Source of the DNA: Pedobacter petrophilus
GTDB lineage: Bacteria > Bacteroidota > Bacteroidia > Sphingobacteriales > Sphingobacteriaceae
Length of the DNA stretch: 64,000 nucleotides
Direction of reading: 5' to 3'
Assembly (NCBI RefSeq): GCF_009674725.1
Contig: NZ_WKKH01000009.1
Coordinates: 1-64,000, forward strand
Positions within the stretch are counted from its first letter, which is position 1, and each line of letters begins with the position of its first letter. The position numbers were made by a program, and so were the translations under genes. The notes under the pieces are model-generated. The model ran no database searches and was not told the DNA's origin. It worked only from the letters and a program-made list of their open reading frames with translations. Shown here piece by piece: positions 53,474 to 63,146 of this stretch.

Positions 53474-56068
53474 ATGGCAGAAGATTTAGAAAATCAACAA
53501 AACGACAAAATCATCCAAATTAATATAGAGGAGCAGATGAAATCGGCCTACATTGACTATTCAATGTCGGTAATCGTATCCAGGGCTTTGCCTGATGTAC
53601 GTGATGGATTGAAACCGGTTCACCGCCGTGTTTTATATGGTATGCTTGATCTGGGCGTAACGAGTAATAAACCACATAAAAAATCTGCCCGTATTGTAGG
53701 TGAGGTATTGGGTAAGTATCACCCGCATGGTGATGCATCCGTATATTTTACCATGGTACGTATGGCTCAGGACTGGAGTTTACGTTACCCGATGGTAGAT
53801 GGCCAGGGAAACTTTGGTCACATTGATGGTGATTCGCCGGCTGCAATGCGTTATACGGAAGCACGTTTCTCTAAAATTGCAGAGGAAATGCTTGCCGATA
53901 TCAATAAAGATACTGTAGATTTTCAGTTAAACTTTGATGATACCTTACAGGAACCAACGGTTTTACCTGCAAAAATTCCTAACCTTTTGGTTAACGGTTC
54001 ATCTGGTATTGCGGTAGGTATGGCAACCAATATGGCGCCACATAACTTAACCGAATGTATTGATGGTATTGTAAACTATATCGATAACAGAGACATTACC
54101 ATTGAGGAGTTAATGAAGTTTGTAAAAGCTCCGGATTTCCCTACAGGTGGTATTATTTATGGCTATACCGGCGTTAAAGAAGCTTTCGAAACAGGTCGTG
54201 GACGTATCGTAATGCGTGCAAAAGCAGAAATTGAAAGTATTAAAGACCGCGAGGTAATCATCGTTACAGAAATTCCTTACCAGGTGAATAAAGCCATGAT
54301 GATTGAGCGTACTGCTGAATTAGTTGGCGAGAAAAAGCTGGAAGGAATCTCAAACATTAAAGATGAATCCAACAAGGATGGTATCCGCATCGTTTATGAA
54401 ATTAAACGTGATGCAAATGCCTCTATCGTTCTAAACAACCTATATAAGTATACGGCGTTACAAACTTCATTCAGTGTAAATAACATTGCATTGGTAAAAG
54501 GTCGTCCGCAAATGCTAAATCTCAAAGATTTAATTGTGCATTTTGTAGACCACAGGCATGATGTAGTGATTCGCCGTACCAAGTATGAATTAGCAGAAGC
54601 AGAGAAACGTGCACACATTTTAGAAGGTTACTTAATTGCATTAGATCATTTAGATGAAGTAATTAAGTTAATCCGTGCCTCAGAAACGCCGGAAGAAGCT
54701 CGTTTGGGCTTGATGGAAAAATTCGGCTTAAGCGATCTTCAGGCTCGTGCTATCCTGGATATGACACTTCGTCGTTTAACAGGACTAGAGCGTGATAAAA
54801 TTAAAGAAGAGTACGCAGAGCTGATGAAAACCATCGAATACTTAAAATCTATTCTTGATGATGAAGGCTTGCGGATGCAGATCATCAAAGATGAGTTGGC
54901 AGATATTCAGCAGAAATTTGGCGATGAGCGCAGAACAACTATTGTTCACTCAGCTGAAGACATGAGCATGGAAGATTTCATTGATGATGAAGAAGTGGTT
55001 ATTACCATTTCCCATGAAGGATACGTTAAACGTACACCGGCAACAGAATTCAGGGCACAGGGCAGAGGTGGAAAAGGATCAAAAGGCAGTACTTCTAGAA
55101 ATGAAGATTTTATAGAGCACATGCTGGTAGCCACAAACCACAATTACATGTTGTTCTTTACCGAAGCCGGAAGATGTTTCTGGTTGAGGGTTTACGAAAT
55201 TCCGGAAGGTTCCCGTACCAGTAAAGGAAGGGCGATTCAAAACATCATCAATATCCCGAAAGACGAGAAAATTAAGGCATACATCAAAGTTAAAAACCTT
55301 AAAGATCAGGAATACCTGGAGAACAATTTCATCATTATGTGTACTAAAAAAGGTACCATTAAGAAAACTTCTCTTGAGTCTTATTCACGTCCGCGTGTTA
55401 ATGGTATTAATGCGATTAACATTAATGATGGAGATGTGTTGTTAGAAGCCTGTTTAACCAACGGACAAAGTGAAATTGTGATGGCATTGCGTTCTGGAAG
55501 GGCTATTCGCTTTAACGAAAGTACCGTTCGTCCAATGGGAAGAACAGCTACCGGCGTACGTGGTGTGAGGCTTGCACACGATAAAGATGAAGTTGTTGGC
55601 ATGATTGCTGTAAACAATCCGGAGGTTACGGTGTTAGTAGTATCAGAAAAAGGATACGGAAAACGGACGGACATTGAAGATTACCGCGTAACAAACCGTG
55701 GTGGTAAAGGTGTAAAAACCATCAATGTTACGGAGAAAACCGGACAATTAGTATCGATTAAAGACGTTACAGATGGTGAGGATCTGATGATCATTAACCG
55801 TTCGGGAATTGTAATTAGAATTCCTGTTTCAGCTTTAAGGGTGATGGGACGTGCAACTCAGGGTGTTCGTTTAATTTCGCTGAAAGGTGATGACGAAATT
55901 GCATCGGTTACCAAGATTGATCACGAAGAAGATGAAGAAGAAACTGTTGATCTGGAAGATGTTTTAGTAGTAGATGGTGAGGAATTAGAAGCTGACCCCG
56001 CTGCTGAAGCAGAAGAAACTGAAGACGACGAAGAAGAAGGTGAAGCTGATCAGCGAACAGAAGAATAA
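53474..56068 (+). CDS. gyrA: DNA gyrase subunit A
   Basis: 864 residues. With GyrB it introduces negative supercoils. The breakage-reunion domain begins '[20 protein letters not shown]'; the catalytic Tyr127 is in '[11 protein letters not shown]', preceded by the quinolone-resistance region around '[20 protein letters not shown]'. In the C-terminal beta-pinwheel the GyrA-box is present as 'QGRGGKGSK', distinguishing gyrase from topoisomerase IV. The C-terminus is a highly acidic tail. The TPR gene follows 32 bp later and may be read from the same transcript. Confidence 0.99.
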   Translation: MAEDLENQQNDKIIQINIEEQMKSAYIDYSMSVIVSRALPDVRDGLKPVHRRVLYGMLDLGVTSNKPHKKSARIVGEVLGKYHPHGDASVYFTMVRMAQDWSLRYPMVDGQGNFGHIDGDSPAAMRYTEARFSKIAEEMLADINKDTVDFQLNFDDTLQEPTVLPAKIPNLLVNGSSGIAVGMATNMAPHNLTECIDGIVNYIDNRDITIEELMKFVKAPDFPTGGIIYGYTGVKEAFETGRGRIVMRAKAEIESIKDREVIIVTEIPYQVNKAMMIERTAELVGEKKLEGISNIKDESNKDGIRIVYEIKRDANASIVLNNLYKYTALQTSFSVNNIALVKGRPQMLNLKDLIVHFVDHRHDVVIRRTKYELAEAEKRAHILEGYLIALDHLDEVIKLIRASETPEEARLGLMEKFGLSDLQARAILDMTLRRLTGLERDKIKEEYAELMKTIEYLKSILDDEGLRMQIIKDELADIQQKFGDERRTTIVHSAEDMSMEDFIDDEEVVITISHEGYVKRTPATEFRAQGRGGKGSKGSTSRNEDFIEHMLVATNHNYMLFFTEAGRCFWLRVYEIPEGSRTSKGRAIQNIINIPKDEKIKAYIKVKNLKDQEYLENNFIIMCTKKGTIKKTSLESYSRPRVNGINAININDGDVLLEACLTNGQSEIVMALRSGRAIRFNESTVRPMGRTATGVRGVRLAHDKDEVVGMIAVNNPEVTVLVVSEKGYGKRTDIEDYRVTNRGGKGVKTINVTEKTGQLVSIKDVTDGEDLMIINRSGIVIRIPVSALRVMGRATQGVRLISLKGDDEIASVTKIDHEEDEEETVDLEDVLVVDGEELEADPAAEAEETEDDEEEGEADQRTEE

Positions 56069-56100
56069 AATTAACTAAAATAAAAATTAGAATAAAAATT

Positions 56101-57186
56101 ATGAAAAGAGTATTTCTAGGTATAATTTTGGCAGGAGCAGCAAGCTCTGCGTTTGCTCAGAAAAGTGAAGTTAATGAAGCAAAAAAAGCATGGGGAATTT
56201 TCCAGTTAACTACACAAGGTGCAACACCTTTAGATAAAAAGTTAGAATCTGTTAAAACGGGTTTGGCTCATACTGATAAGGCTATTGCTGATGAGAAATC
56301 TAAAGTAATGCCTGAAGCCTGGACTTACCGTGCATTATTTGCTTCTTCTGCTGCTATTTTAGATACAGTGAACGTAGCAAACGCTGATGCAAACTTAAAA
56401 ATTGCTCAGGATGCCCTTGTTGAAGCTAAGAAATTAGATGCTAAAGGCGCAGAAAAAGAAAACATCACTTTGGCTGAAACCAACATTTCCAACGCAGTTA
56501 GAAATGCAGGGGTAATGGCTTACAATAAGAAGGATTATAAAACAGCCTATACAAAATTTGTTCAGGCTACAGTCATTAACCCAACTGATACTGCCATGTA
56601 TTTAAATGCAGGTATTGCAGCCAGAAACGTGGAAGATTATCCTGGAATGATTCAGCAGTTTAAGAAAGTAATTTCTTTAAACTCGCCACAATCTAAAGAT
56701 TTGTATAACGAATTGGTTGATGTAACTTTAAGAAAGCAAAAAGATACTACTGCTGCTTTAGCCATTATTGCCGAAGCGGTTGCTAAATATCCGGATAACG
56801 CCGAATTAATTAAAACTGAAACTCAGATCTATATTGATAGAGGCGATGTTGCAAAATCAGAGCAAATGTTAAACGCTTTAGCTACTAAAGAGCCTACAAA
56901 TCCTAATTATCAGGTATTATTGGGCAACATTTATTTCTCACAAGCTTTGAAAATTCAGGCAGATAGAAATAAAGTTGATCAGAAAAAAGTTAAAGAATTT
57001 AATGCGTTAACTGTAAAAATGAATGGTTTACTAGATAAATCTCTTCCTTTTTACAAAAAAGCTTTAGAAATTGACGGCAAAAATGTTGGTGCATTAGAAA
57101 CGCTAAAAACCATTTATGCTTTCAGAAACGATACAAAAAGCTATAATGAGGTTAAGGCTAAGCTAGATGCCTTACCTAAGCAGTAA
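56101..57186 (+). CDS. Secreted TPR-repeat protein, paralogue 1
   Basis: 361 residues. A signal peptide ends in 'SSAFAQ' at about residue 19, and the rest is helical. TPR-like pairs are seen from about residue 140 ('AYTKFVQATVINPTDTAMYL', 'NAGIAARNVEDYPGMIQQFK') through 'QILLGNIYF'-like segments to the C-terminal 'PFYKKALEIDGKNVGALETL'. It is probably periplasmic and mediates protein-protein contacts. It shares its N-terminal architecture and TPR layout with the next gene, indicating a tandem duplication. It ends at a strong terminator. Confidence 0.88.
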   Translation: MKRVFLGIILAGAASSAFAQKSEVNEAKKAWGIFQLTTQGATPLDKKLESVKTGLAHTDKAIADEKSKVMPEAWTYRALFASSAAILDTVNVANADANLKIAQDALVEAKKLDAKGAEKENITLAETNISNAVRNAGVMAYNKKDYKTAYTKFVQATVINPTDTAMYLNAGIAARNVEDYPGMIQQFKKVISLNSPQSKDLYNELVDVTLRKQKDTTAALAIIAEAVAKYPDNAELIKTETQIYIDRGDVAKSEQMLNALATKEPTNPNYQVLLGNIYFSQALKIQADRNKVDQKKVKEFNALTVKMNGLLDKSLPFYKKALEIDGKNVGALETLKTIYAFRNDTKSYNEVKAKLDALPKQ

Positions 57187-57202
57187 TTAAGTGCTAAAAT
57201 TT

Positions 57203-57240
57203 AAAAAAGAGTCCTGATTTTATCAGGACTCTTTTTTTTT
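57203..57240 (+). terminator. Intrinsic terminator after TPR gene 1
   Basis: A 16-bp perfect stem (57203-57218 with 57222-57237) and 3-nt loop; the right arm ends in a run of ten T residues. It separates the two TPR paralogues into different transcripts. Confidence 0.92.
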
Positions 57241-57260
57241 ACTTATTTTTACCCCGTTAG

Positions 57261-57268
57261 TATTTTTG
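57261..57268 (+). promoter_or_regulatory. Candidate -7 promoter box for TPR gene 2
   Basis: TATTTTTG, an exact TAnnTTTG match, 24 bp before the ATG at 57293 and just after the preceding terminator. Confidence 0.45.
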
Positions 57269-57292
57269 CCCATCATCACAGATAGATCTATT

Positions 57293-58438
57293 ATGCAAAA
57301 AGGTTTTAAGCTATTAATAGCACTTTTGATTTCCACTTCATTAAATTCCTTCGCTCAAAAAAGTCAGATTTTAATTGCCCGCAACTCGGTAGGGAAACTT
57401 CAGGCGTCAATAGCCAATAAGGAAGACGAAAAGAAACAACTGGCTATTATTACGGAAGGTTTAAAAGCCATTGAATCAGCAGAAAAGGATAATAAAACCA
57501 AGAATTGGGCAGAAACCTGGTCTCTTAAATCGTACCTGACTTCTTATGCATCGCTAATAGATACAGATGCAGCAAATTCAGACAAATTCTACGAAGCAGC
57601 AAATACAGCCATTAAACAGGCGAGGGGCCTGGATAAATATGAAGACAACTCCGGTCTGATTAAAGCATCGAACCATAATATTTTAATTAAAAAACAGGAG
57701 AGGGGCAACGCCTCATTTTTCAATAATGAGTTCAATGAAGCTTATGAAGATTTAAAGGAAGTAAGTGATAGTTTCCCTGCAGATACCACACTAGCTTTAA
57801 ATACAGGGATTTGCGCTTTGAATATTCAGAATTACGACGAGTCCATTTCATATTTTAAGAGAGCAAAAGATAATGGCATCCATAATGCCTCGATGTTTCA
57901 AAAGCTTTCACAGCTTTACAGTGCAAAATACGATTATGAAACCGCGATCAAAACGCTTGAAGAAGGTTTGTTAAAAAATCCATTCAATAAAAATCTGACG
58001 AACGACTATATCAATTTGCTTTTAGATACTGAGAACTACGTGAAAGCGACAAGTTTGATTGAGGGAAATTTAAAAGTTGAAAAAGGAAATAAACTGTTGT
58101 ATTTTCTATATGGGTATCTACAGCAAGCTGGCGGAAACAATCCGACAGCCATTTTAGCGTATGATAAAGCGCTTGCAACCGATCAGAATTATTTTGATGC
58201 CTTGTACCAGCTTAGTCTGGCGTACATTAATACGGCGAATGAGACTTTGCAGAAAAACGATGCTGAAAAGGTTTCCAACTACAGCTCATTAATTAATCGT
58301 GCACAGCTTGCCTTACAACGTGCAAATGAAATAAATCCTAATGATAAAAAAACAGTTCAGCTGTTGCTGGATATCTATTCCCGTAAAAAAGCAACAGACA
58401 AGGTTCAGGAACTAAATCGAAGACTTCAGGAGTTATAG
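57293..58438 (+). CDS. Secreted TPR-repeat protein, paralogue 2
   Basis: 381 residues from the ATG at 57293, which begins a good signal peptide ending 'NSFAQ'; the nine residues before it in frame are polar and do not fit. The opening 'IARNSVGKLQASIA' and the following 'WAETWSLKSYLTSYASLIDT' line up with 'WTYRALFASSAAILDT' in the upstream gene. TPR motifs include 'TTLALNTGICALNIQNYDES' and 'ILAYDKALATDQNYFDALYQ'. It is probably periplasmic. A terminator and a promoter-like box in between suggest it is expressed separately from paralogue 1. Confidence 0.88.
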   Translation: MQKGFKLLIALLISTSLNSFAQKSQILIARNSVGKLQASIANKEDEKKQLAIITEGLKAIESAEKDNKTKNWAETWSLKSYLTSYASLIDTDAANSDKFYEAANTAIKQARGLDKYEDNSGLIKASNHNILIKKQERGNASFFNNEFNEAYEDLKEVSDSFPADTTLALNTGICALNIQNYDESISYFKRAKDNGIHNASMFQKLSQLYSAKYDYETAIKTLEEGLLKNPFNKNLTNDYINLLLDTENYVKATSLIEGNLKVEKGNKLLYFLYGYLQQAGGNNPTAILAYDKALATDQNYFDALYQLSLAYINTANETLQKNDAEKVSNYSSLINRAQLALQRANEINPNDKKTVQLLLDIYSRKKATDKVQELNRRLQEL

Positions 58439-58559
58439 TATTTTTATATGAAATCGAAAGAGGATAGAATATAGAAACACCAACTTAACATAATATTAAT
58501 TATAAGACAATTATTGATTTAGTATTTTATGGGTTAGTTTGACCGAATTGAACTCATTT

Positions 58560-59054
58560 TCATGAATTGAAAACAAACTCGATTTCGTCATTTAAGCATT
58601 CTGCAGTTTGAACAAATCCGAGCCGTTTAAGCAGATTAATTGTTTTAGTATTTTGTTTCGTTGTAATCGCGATAACTTTAGCCAATCCGATTTCGTTAAT
58701 TCCATACTCAATAGCGAGTTTCATTGCAGCTGTCATGAAACCTTGTCCACGGAATTTGCTTTTAAGTACACAACCAAGTTCCCCAATACCTTTTTCAAAT
58801 CCCCGGTAATAACCAACTGTTCCCACGATTTCATTGGTTTGTTTATCTGCAATGCCCCAATGAATTGATGAACCATTTAGATAATCCAAATCGATTCTTG
58901 CCTGCATTTTCGCCGCATCATCAATAGTTAAAGCCGGTTGGGCATCATAGAATGATATTTCCATGATGTCTTCTAAGTCTTCAGATTCAATTTTTCGTAA
59001 TACAATGGATTCTGCAAAAATTTCCGGAAATTTATCGTATGGAGGTAATTGCAT
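58560..59054 (-). CDS. GNAT-family N-acetyltransferase (RimJ/RimL-like)
   Basis: 164 residues from the ATG at 59054. The acetyl-CoA binding motif A is 'CVLKSKFRGQGFMTAAMKLA' (Q/R-x-x-G-x-G/A type), preceded by the strand 'IVGTVGYYRGFEKGIGELG'. The C-terminal 'KVIAITTKQNTKTINLLKRL' is the usual motif B region. The family acetylates ribosomal protein N-termini or small molecules; the substrate is not predictable. It is isolated between divergent AT-rich spacers. Confidence 0.9.
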   Translation of the reverse strand: MQLPPYDKFPEIFAESIVLRKIESEDLEDIMEISFYDAQPALTIDDAAKMQARIDLDYLNGSSIHWGIADKQTNEIVGTVGYYRGFEKGIGELGCVLKSKFRGQGFMTAAMKLAIEYGINEIGLAKVIAITTKQNTKTINLLKRLGFVQTAECLNDEIEFVFNS

Positions 59055-59274
59055 CAATTTTATTAATTAGATCTTATTTTAAGCTTTAATTTCTTCTTCG
59101 AAAATCTTAAATGTAGTAATTATTCGATTAACTGCTTTTATTTTGTATTGTCAAAAGCTTTAATTTATTTATTACAAAAAGACTATAGTATAGTTTTATT
59201 AATACTTTAATAATCCTGAATTAATAAAATAAACATTTTTTTTCGTGATCTTTATGGTACTAAAACCATTTATT

Positions 59275-59712
59275 ATGAAAAAGATCATTTCAATTTGCAT
59301 GCTGGTATTATGCGTTGTTTCATTAACAACTTATGCTGCACCAGAAGTTCCTTACGCGGTTAAGGGAAAACAAACTCCTGTAACTACGTACAATGTGCGT
59401 TTAGGTTACCGAAATCTTGATGGCAGTGTAACTACCTCCGTATCTACAGACTCACCAGGGTTCACCGCTTATAACCAGGAAAGCGGTGATGATTATTATT
59501 GTGAAAATGGACCATCGTCTCCCGGAATATTTTTGCCTTATCAACTACCAGGCACCATTACTGGTTTACCTGCAGGCACCTATGAGTTTACTGCAGAACG
59601 AGGTCAGGGCAACTGGACTGGTTACGGTTCAATCACCGTGACATTATCACCGGAAATGATTGGAGCTGACGGGTATATCACCGTATATGTTCCAATCGCA
59701 TGGGCTGAATAA
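59275..59712 (+). CDS. Small secreted protein of unknown function
   Basis: 145 residues from the ATG at 59275, where a signal peptide begins ('KKIISICMLVLCVVSLTTYA'). The mature part is beta-rich with many Thr, Gly and Tyr residues: 'VRLGYRNLDGSVTTSVST', 'ITGLPAGTYEFTAERGQGNW' and 'DGYITVYVPIAWAE'. 'LPAGTYEFTA' resembles beta-sandwich carboxypeptidase-regulatory or DUF-type domains in secreted Bacteroidota proteins, but no family is firmly recognised. It ends at a hairpin terminator. A single Cys is present in the mature chain. Confidence 0.7.
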   Translation: MKKIISICMLVLCVVSLTTYAAPEVPYAVKGKQTPVTTYNVRLGYRNLDGSVTTSVSTDSPGFTAYNQESGDDYYCENGPSSPGIFLPYQLPGTITGLPAGTYEFTAERGQGNWTGYGSITVTLSPEMIGADGYITVYVPIAWAE

Positions 59713-59720
59713 TTTTTTAT

Positions 59721-59763
59721 TAAATAGTCCTAAAATGTGCTTAAAGCATTTCAGGACTATTTA
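59721..59763 (+). terminator. Hairpin terminator after the small secreted protein gene
   Basis: A 17-bp stem with one mismatch (59721-59737 with 59747-59763), 9-nt loop, 8 bp past the stop codon. The downstream T content is modest. Confidence 0.65.
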
Positions 59764-59835
59764 ATAATACGGATTGAAACACAATATTTTTGAAGGTTTG
59801 GAACAATTTTCAATTCAGACCTGTTATTAAATTAT

Positions 59836-60534
59836 ATGTATGAGAATATTTCAATCGAAGATGCTAAAAATTTACAGCTTGAGTTGGCCAAACAACTGCG
59901 CTTTAAACCTGTAAAAAATATCTCTACCATTGCTGGTGCTGACATTTCATTCAATAAGAACAGCACCACGATGTACACCGTTATTGTGATTTTAAGTTAT
60001 CCGGAAATGAAGGTTCAAGCTTACGCACTGGATACTTTTGAAACGGCCTTCCCCTATCAGCCTGGGTATTTAGGCTTTAAAGAGGTTCCTGCTTTATTGA
60101 AAGTATGGGAACTGATCTCAAATAAGCCGGATCTGGTAGTATTAGATGGCAATGGCATTTTGCATCCACGAAGAATGGGCGTTGCATCACACTTCGGTAT
60201 CTTAGCAAATCAACCTACAATTGGCTGTGCTAAAAGTATTCTATATGGTGAAAACCATATCCCTGAACGTACAAAATACAGTTATTCAACTATTGAAAGT
60301 AAGGGCGACTTACTTGGCTTTGCCCTCAGAACTAAAGATAATTGCGCACCTGTTTATGTCTCTGCAGGTCACCTCACTACGCAGGAACAAGCACTTGAAG
60401 TAATGAAAAAGTGTATCGGGAATTATAGAATTCCTGAGCCTACCCGTAGGGCACACGAGATTGTAAATGATTTTCGAATAGGAAAATTAAAGGCCGGTTA
60501 TCATCATATCGACCAACCTTTAACGCTATTTTAG
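59836..60534 (+). CDS. nfi: Endonuclease V (deoxyinosine 3'-endonuclease)
   Basis: 232 residues. It cuts DNA near deoxyinosine, starting repair of deaminated adenine. The catalytic acidic residues are in 'IAGADISFNKN', 'GFKEVPALLKVWELI' and 'DLVVLDGNGILHPRRMGVAS', all preserved. 'PTIGCAKSILYG' and 'LTTQEQALEVMKKC' are also family blocks. It is convergent with hemF, and the two stop codons overlap by 4 bp, so there is no room for a terminator between them. Confidence 0.97.
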   Translation: MYENISIEDAKNLQLELAKQLRFKPVKNISTIAGADISFNKNSTTMYTVIVILSYPEMKVQAYALDTFETAFPYQPGYLGFKEVPALLKVWELISNKPDLVVLDGNGILHPRRMGVASHFGILANQPTIGCAKSILYGENHIPERTKYSYSTIESKGDLLGFALRTKDNCAPVYVSAGHLTTQEQALEVMKKCIGNYRIPEPTRRAHEIVNDFRIGKLKAGYHHIDQPLTLF

Positions 60535-61427
60535 ACCCATTTAATTCCTTTTGTAAGCAATTGAGTAGTCTTATATTCTTCTGTTCCAGCTTCCGGATGA
60601 ATATTGTAACCCCAGTTTGCCTGAGGTGGTAAACTCATTAAAATGGATTCTATCCTTCCATTTGTTTCCAGCCCGAATTTAGTGCCAGAATCATAAACCA
60701 GGTTAAATTCTACGTAACGGCTTCGGCGAAGATACTGCCACTCTTTTTGTGCATCGGTAAATTCTTTATCGCGGTTGCGCTCAATCAGTTCAGTATAAAT
60801 TGGCAAGAAAGTCTCCCCCAGGTTGCAAGAGAAATCTAAAATCCCCTGCCAGGTTAAGTCTGTATTTTCAGGTTTTAATCTATCATAAAAGATACCACCA
60901 ATACCACGGGTTTCTTCTCTGTGTTTGATGAAGAAATAATCGTCTGCCTGTGTTTTAAATTTTGGATAAAAATCAGGATTAAATTCATCACAAGCATTTT
61001 TTAGTTTATGATGAAAAAAACGTGCGTCATTTTCAAAAACGTAATGTGGTGTTAAATCAATACCTCCGCCAAACCAACGGGTTTCTTCATTCAACTCAAA
61101 ATACCTGATGTTCATGTGGATTATCGGTACCAGGGGGTGATTAGGATGGATAACAATCGAAACACCAGTGGCAAAGAAATCATCTTCCTCTACTTTAAAG
61201 GCTTTTTTGATTGCTTCAGGCAGTTTTCCATGGACAGCAGAAAAATTCACACCGCCTTTTTCAATGATTGAACCGTTTTGCATAATCCGGGTGCGTCCCC
61301 CTCCTCCTCCAGCCCGTTCCCACAATTCTTCTTCAAACTTCCCTTTGCCATCGGCGATCTCTAATCCTTTGCAAATTTCATTCTGAATCTGCTGATAACG
61401 TGCTGCTACTTCTTCTTTAAACATCAT
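60531..61427 (-). CDS. hemF: Oxygen-dependent coproporphyrinogen III oxidase
   Basis: 298 residues. It oxidatively decarboxylates coproporphyrinogen III to protoporphyrinogen IX with O2, in heme synthesis. The signature 'WFGGGIDLTPHYVFENDARF' is exact, as are 'WERAGGGGGRTRIMQNGSII', 'RRSRYVEFNLVYDSGTKFG' and the Pro-rich 'SLPPQANWGYNIHPEAGTEE'. The presence of hemF implies aerobic heme synthesis. No other heme gene is adjacent. Two Met codons begin the frame; either could be the start. Confidence 0.98.
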   Translation of the reverse strand: MMFKEEVAARYQQIQNEICKGLEIADGKGKFEEELWERAGGGGGRTRIMQNGSIIEKGGVNFSAVHGKLPEAIKKAFKVEEDDFFATGVSIVIHPNHPLVPIIHMNIRYFELNEETRWFGGGIDLTPHYVFENDARFFHHKLKNACDEFNPDFYPKFKTQADDYFFIKHREETRGIGGIFYDRLKPENTDLTWQGILDFSCNLGETFLPIYTELIERNRDKEFTDAQKEWQYLRRSRYVEFNLVYDSGTKFGLETNGRIESILMSLPPQANWGYNIHPEAGTEEYKTTQLLTKGIKWV

Positions 61428-61600
61428 GATTATTTACGATTTCATCACAAATTTAAAGGTATTCTCTTACCTACCCCGTTTTATATTTAGATAGTACATT
61501 TGATTGACATTGAAAAACCAGCTAATATATAACGATTAGCTTTAACAACTTTACAACACCATAGAAAGAGCTTGTCAGCTGAAAAAGAATTTAATAAAGG

Positions 61601-62833
61601 TCACTCTTCCAGGTAATCTAAATCTTTGTTGAAGCTTTCTTTTAAAGAGGCTACTGAAATCATCGCAACTAGGGTGAGGATACCCATCATGATAAATCCG
61701 GCGGTAACAATATTATATTGGTGAACAAAGAATTCGAATGCTAAAGTAATCGGAATTAAAGCGCCCCGTACAAAATTCGGGGCAGTGGTGGTTACCGTAG
61801 ATCGGATATTGGTACCAAATTGTTCTGCAGCGATGGTTACGAAGGTTGCCCAGTAGCCGACAGCGAAACCCATTACCAAACAAATCAGTATGAAGCTGCT
61901 TTCGGTTAAATTGTTATTTGTCAAGTACAGAATCACTGTAAACACAGATAATCCCTGAAAGATTAAGACTGTTTTCTTCCTTGATTTAAGGAGTTGTGCC
62001 AGGAAGCCACAAACTACATCGCCTATGGCTATCCCAAAATAAGTGTACATAATTCCTGTTCCTGCATTCAGCACTTCTTTTGCACCTAATGCTTTCCCGA
62101 TCTCAGGAGATTGTGTAACTAAAATTCCAACAATAAACCAAAGTGGTAAACCCAGGCAGATACAAGCCAGGTATTTTAAAAATCTTTTCCGATCAGAAAA
62201 AAGCATAAAGAAATTTCCCTTTGAAACACTTTTAGACTGTTCCGCATTTTTGAACATGCCGGATTCAAATGTTCCAACGCGCAGGAGCAAGAGTAGCAAG
62301 CCCATTCCGCCACCAACAAAGTATGAGGTTTGCCAGGTGAAGTGTTTACCAATGGTGGCTGCCGCTGCAGCACCTAACAACCCGATTCCGGCCACCACCA
62401 TCGTTCCATAGCCGCGTTTTTCTTTGTCCATGGTTTCAGTTACCAAGGTAATCCCTGCACCTAATTCGCCTGCCAAACCAATTCCGGCAACAAATCTAAT
62501 CATGGCATAGCTGTGTACATCTGTAGCAAATCCATTGGCAATGTTAGCCACTGAATACATTAGGATAGAACCAAACAGCACTTTAATACGACCAAACTTA
62601 TCGCCAATGATCCCCCATAATAATCCGCCAAGTAACAGACCAAACATTTGCATGTTGATCACATATTCACCTTCAGTGCGCATTTGCTCTGGGGAAATAC
62701 CGATATCTGAAAAGCTTTTTAATCGGACAACCGAAAAGAGAACAAGGTCATAAATGTCCACGAAGTAACCCAGGGCGGCTACGATGACCAGGAAAATGAC
62801 GTTGCGTTTATTTGACTGAGTTTGGGAATCCAT
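61601..62833 (-). CDS. MFS transporter (metabolite:H+ symporter type)
   Basis: 410 residues from the ATG at 62833; an in-frame extension upstream has no membrane-protein features. 12 helices. The N-terminal 'LGYFVDIYDLVLFSVVRLKS' has the Asp in TM1 seen in sugar- or organic-acid-type symporters. Motif A is 'WGIIGDKFGRIKVLFGSILM', and 'FVAGIGLAGELGAGITLVTE' matches TM4-5 of the metabolite:H+ symporters. The cytoplasmic mid-loop is short. Likely substrates are organic acids or similar metabolites, but this cannot be fixed. The gene is transcribed leftward on its own. Confidence 0.9.
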   Translation of the reverse strand: MDSQTQSNKRNVIFLVIVAALGYFVDIYDLVLFSVVRLKSFSDIGISPEQMRTEGEYVINMQMFGLLLGGLLWGIIGDKFGRIKVLFGSILMYSVANIANGFATDVHSYAMIRFVAGIGLAGELGAGITLVTETMDKEKRGYGTMVVAGIGLLGAAAAATIGKHFTWQTSYFVGGGMGLLLLLLRVGTFESGMFKNAEQSKSVSKGNFFMLFSDRKRFLKYLACICLGLPLWFIVGILVTQSPEIGKALGAKEVLNAGTGIMYTYFGIAIGDVVCGFLAQLLKSRKKTVLIFQGLSVFTVILYLTNNNLTESSFILICLVMGFAVGYWATFVTIAAEQFGTNIRSTVTTTAPNFVRGALIPITLAFEFFVHQYNIVTAGFIMMGILTLVAMISVASLKESFNKDLDYLEE

Positions 62834-62897
62834 TTGACTATTTGGTTTATTTGTTGAAAGTACAAAATCAACCAAATAAAAAAAATAGATTTAAAAA

Positions 62898-62928
62898 ATA
62901 AAAGCCATCCGGTCTGGATGGCTTTTAT
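62898..62928 (-). terminator. Intrinsic terminator after the Thr-rich lipoprotein gene
   Basis: A perfect 13-bp stem (62898-62910 with 62916-62928) and 5-nt loop, 6 bp past the stop codon. On the minus strand a run of six T residues overlaps and follows the stem. Confidence 0.88.
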
Positions 62929-62933
62929 CTCTC

Positions 62934-63146
62934 CTACATTGGAGGTGTTTTTGTTGTTGTATCTGGTGGCATTGTTTTAGAAGTATCCGCTGGTGTTGTA
63001 GTTTTTGTGGTATCCATTGGAGCAGTTGTTGTCGAATCTGTCTTTGTGCTGTCTGAAGAACCAGCCATATTTTTAGACGAATTGCATGCTGAAGTGGCAA
63101 TCATGATCGTACCAGCAAAAGCAAGACTTAAGATTATTTTTTTCAT
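62934..63146 (-). CDS. Small Thr/Pro-rich lipoprotein
   Basis: 70 residues. The N-terminus is a lipoprotein signal with the lipobox 'IATSAC' at about residue 21. The mature part is almost only Thr, Ser, Pro, Asp, Lys and Met. It contains four D(S/T)T tripeptides, which match the Bacteroidota O-glycosylation sequon D(S/T)(A/I/L/V/M/T). It therefore may be a glycosylated, unstructured surface or periplasmic linker-like protein. A second frame on the same strand is open here but has implausible composition. Ends at a strong terminator. Confidence 0.75.
   Translation of the reverse strand: MKKIILSLAFAGTIMIATSACNSSKNMAGSSDSTKTDSTTTAPMDTTKTTTPADTSKTMPPDTTTKTPPM

Noticed and set aside
62891..63100. 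69-codon minus-strand frame overlapping the Thr-rich lipoprotein
   Set aside because: It is the second frame of the same ACA/ACC-rich repeats, giving Gln/His runs. The lipoprotein frame has a proper signal peptide and lipobox.
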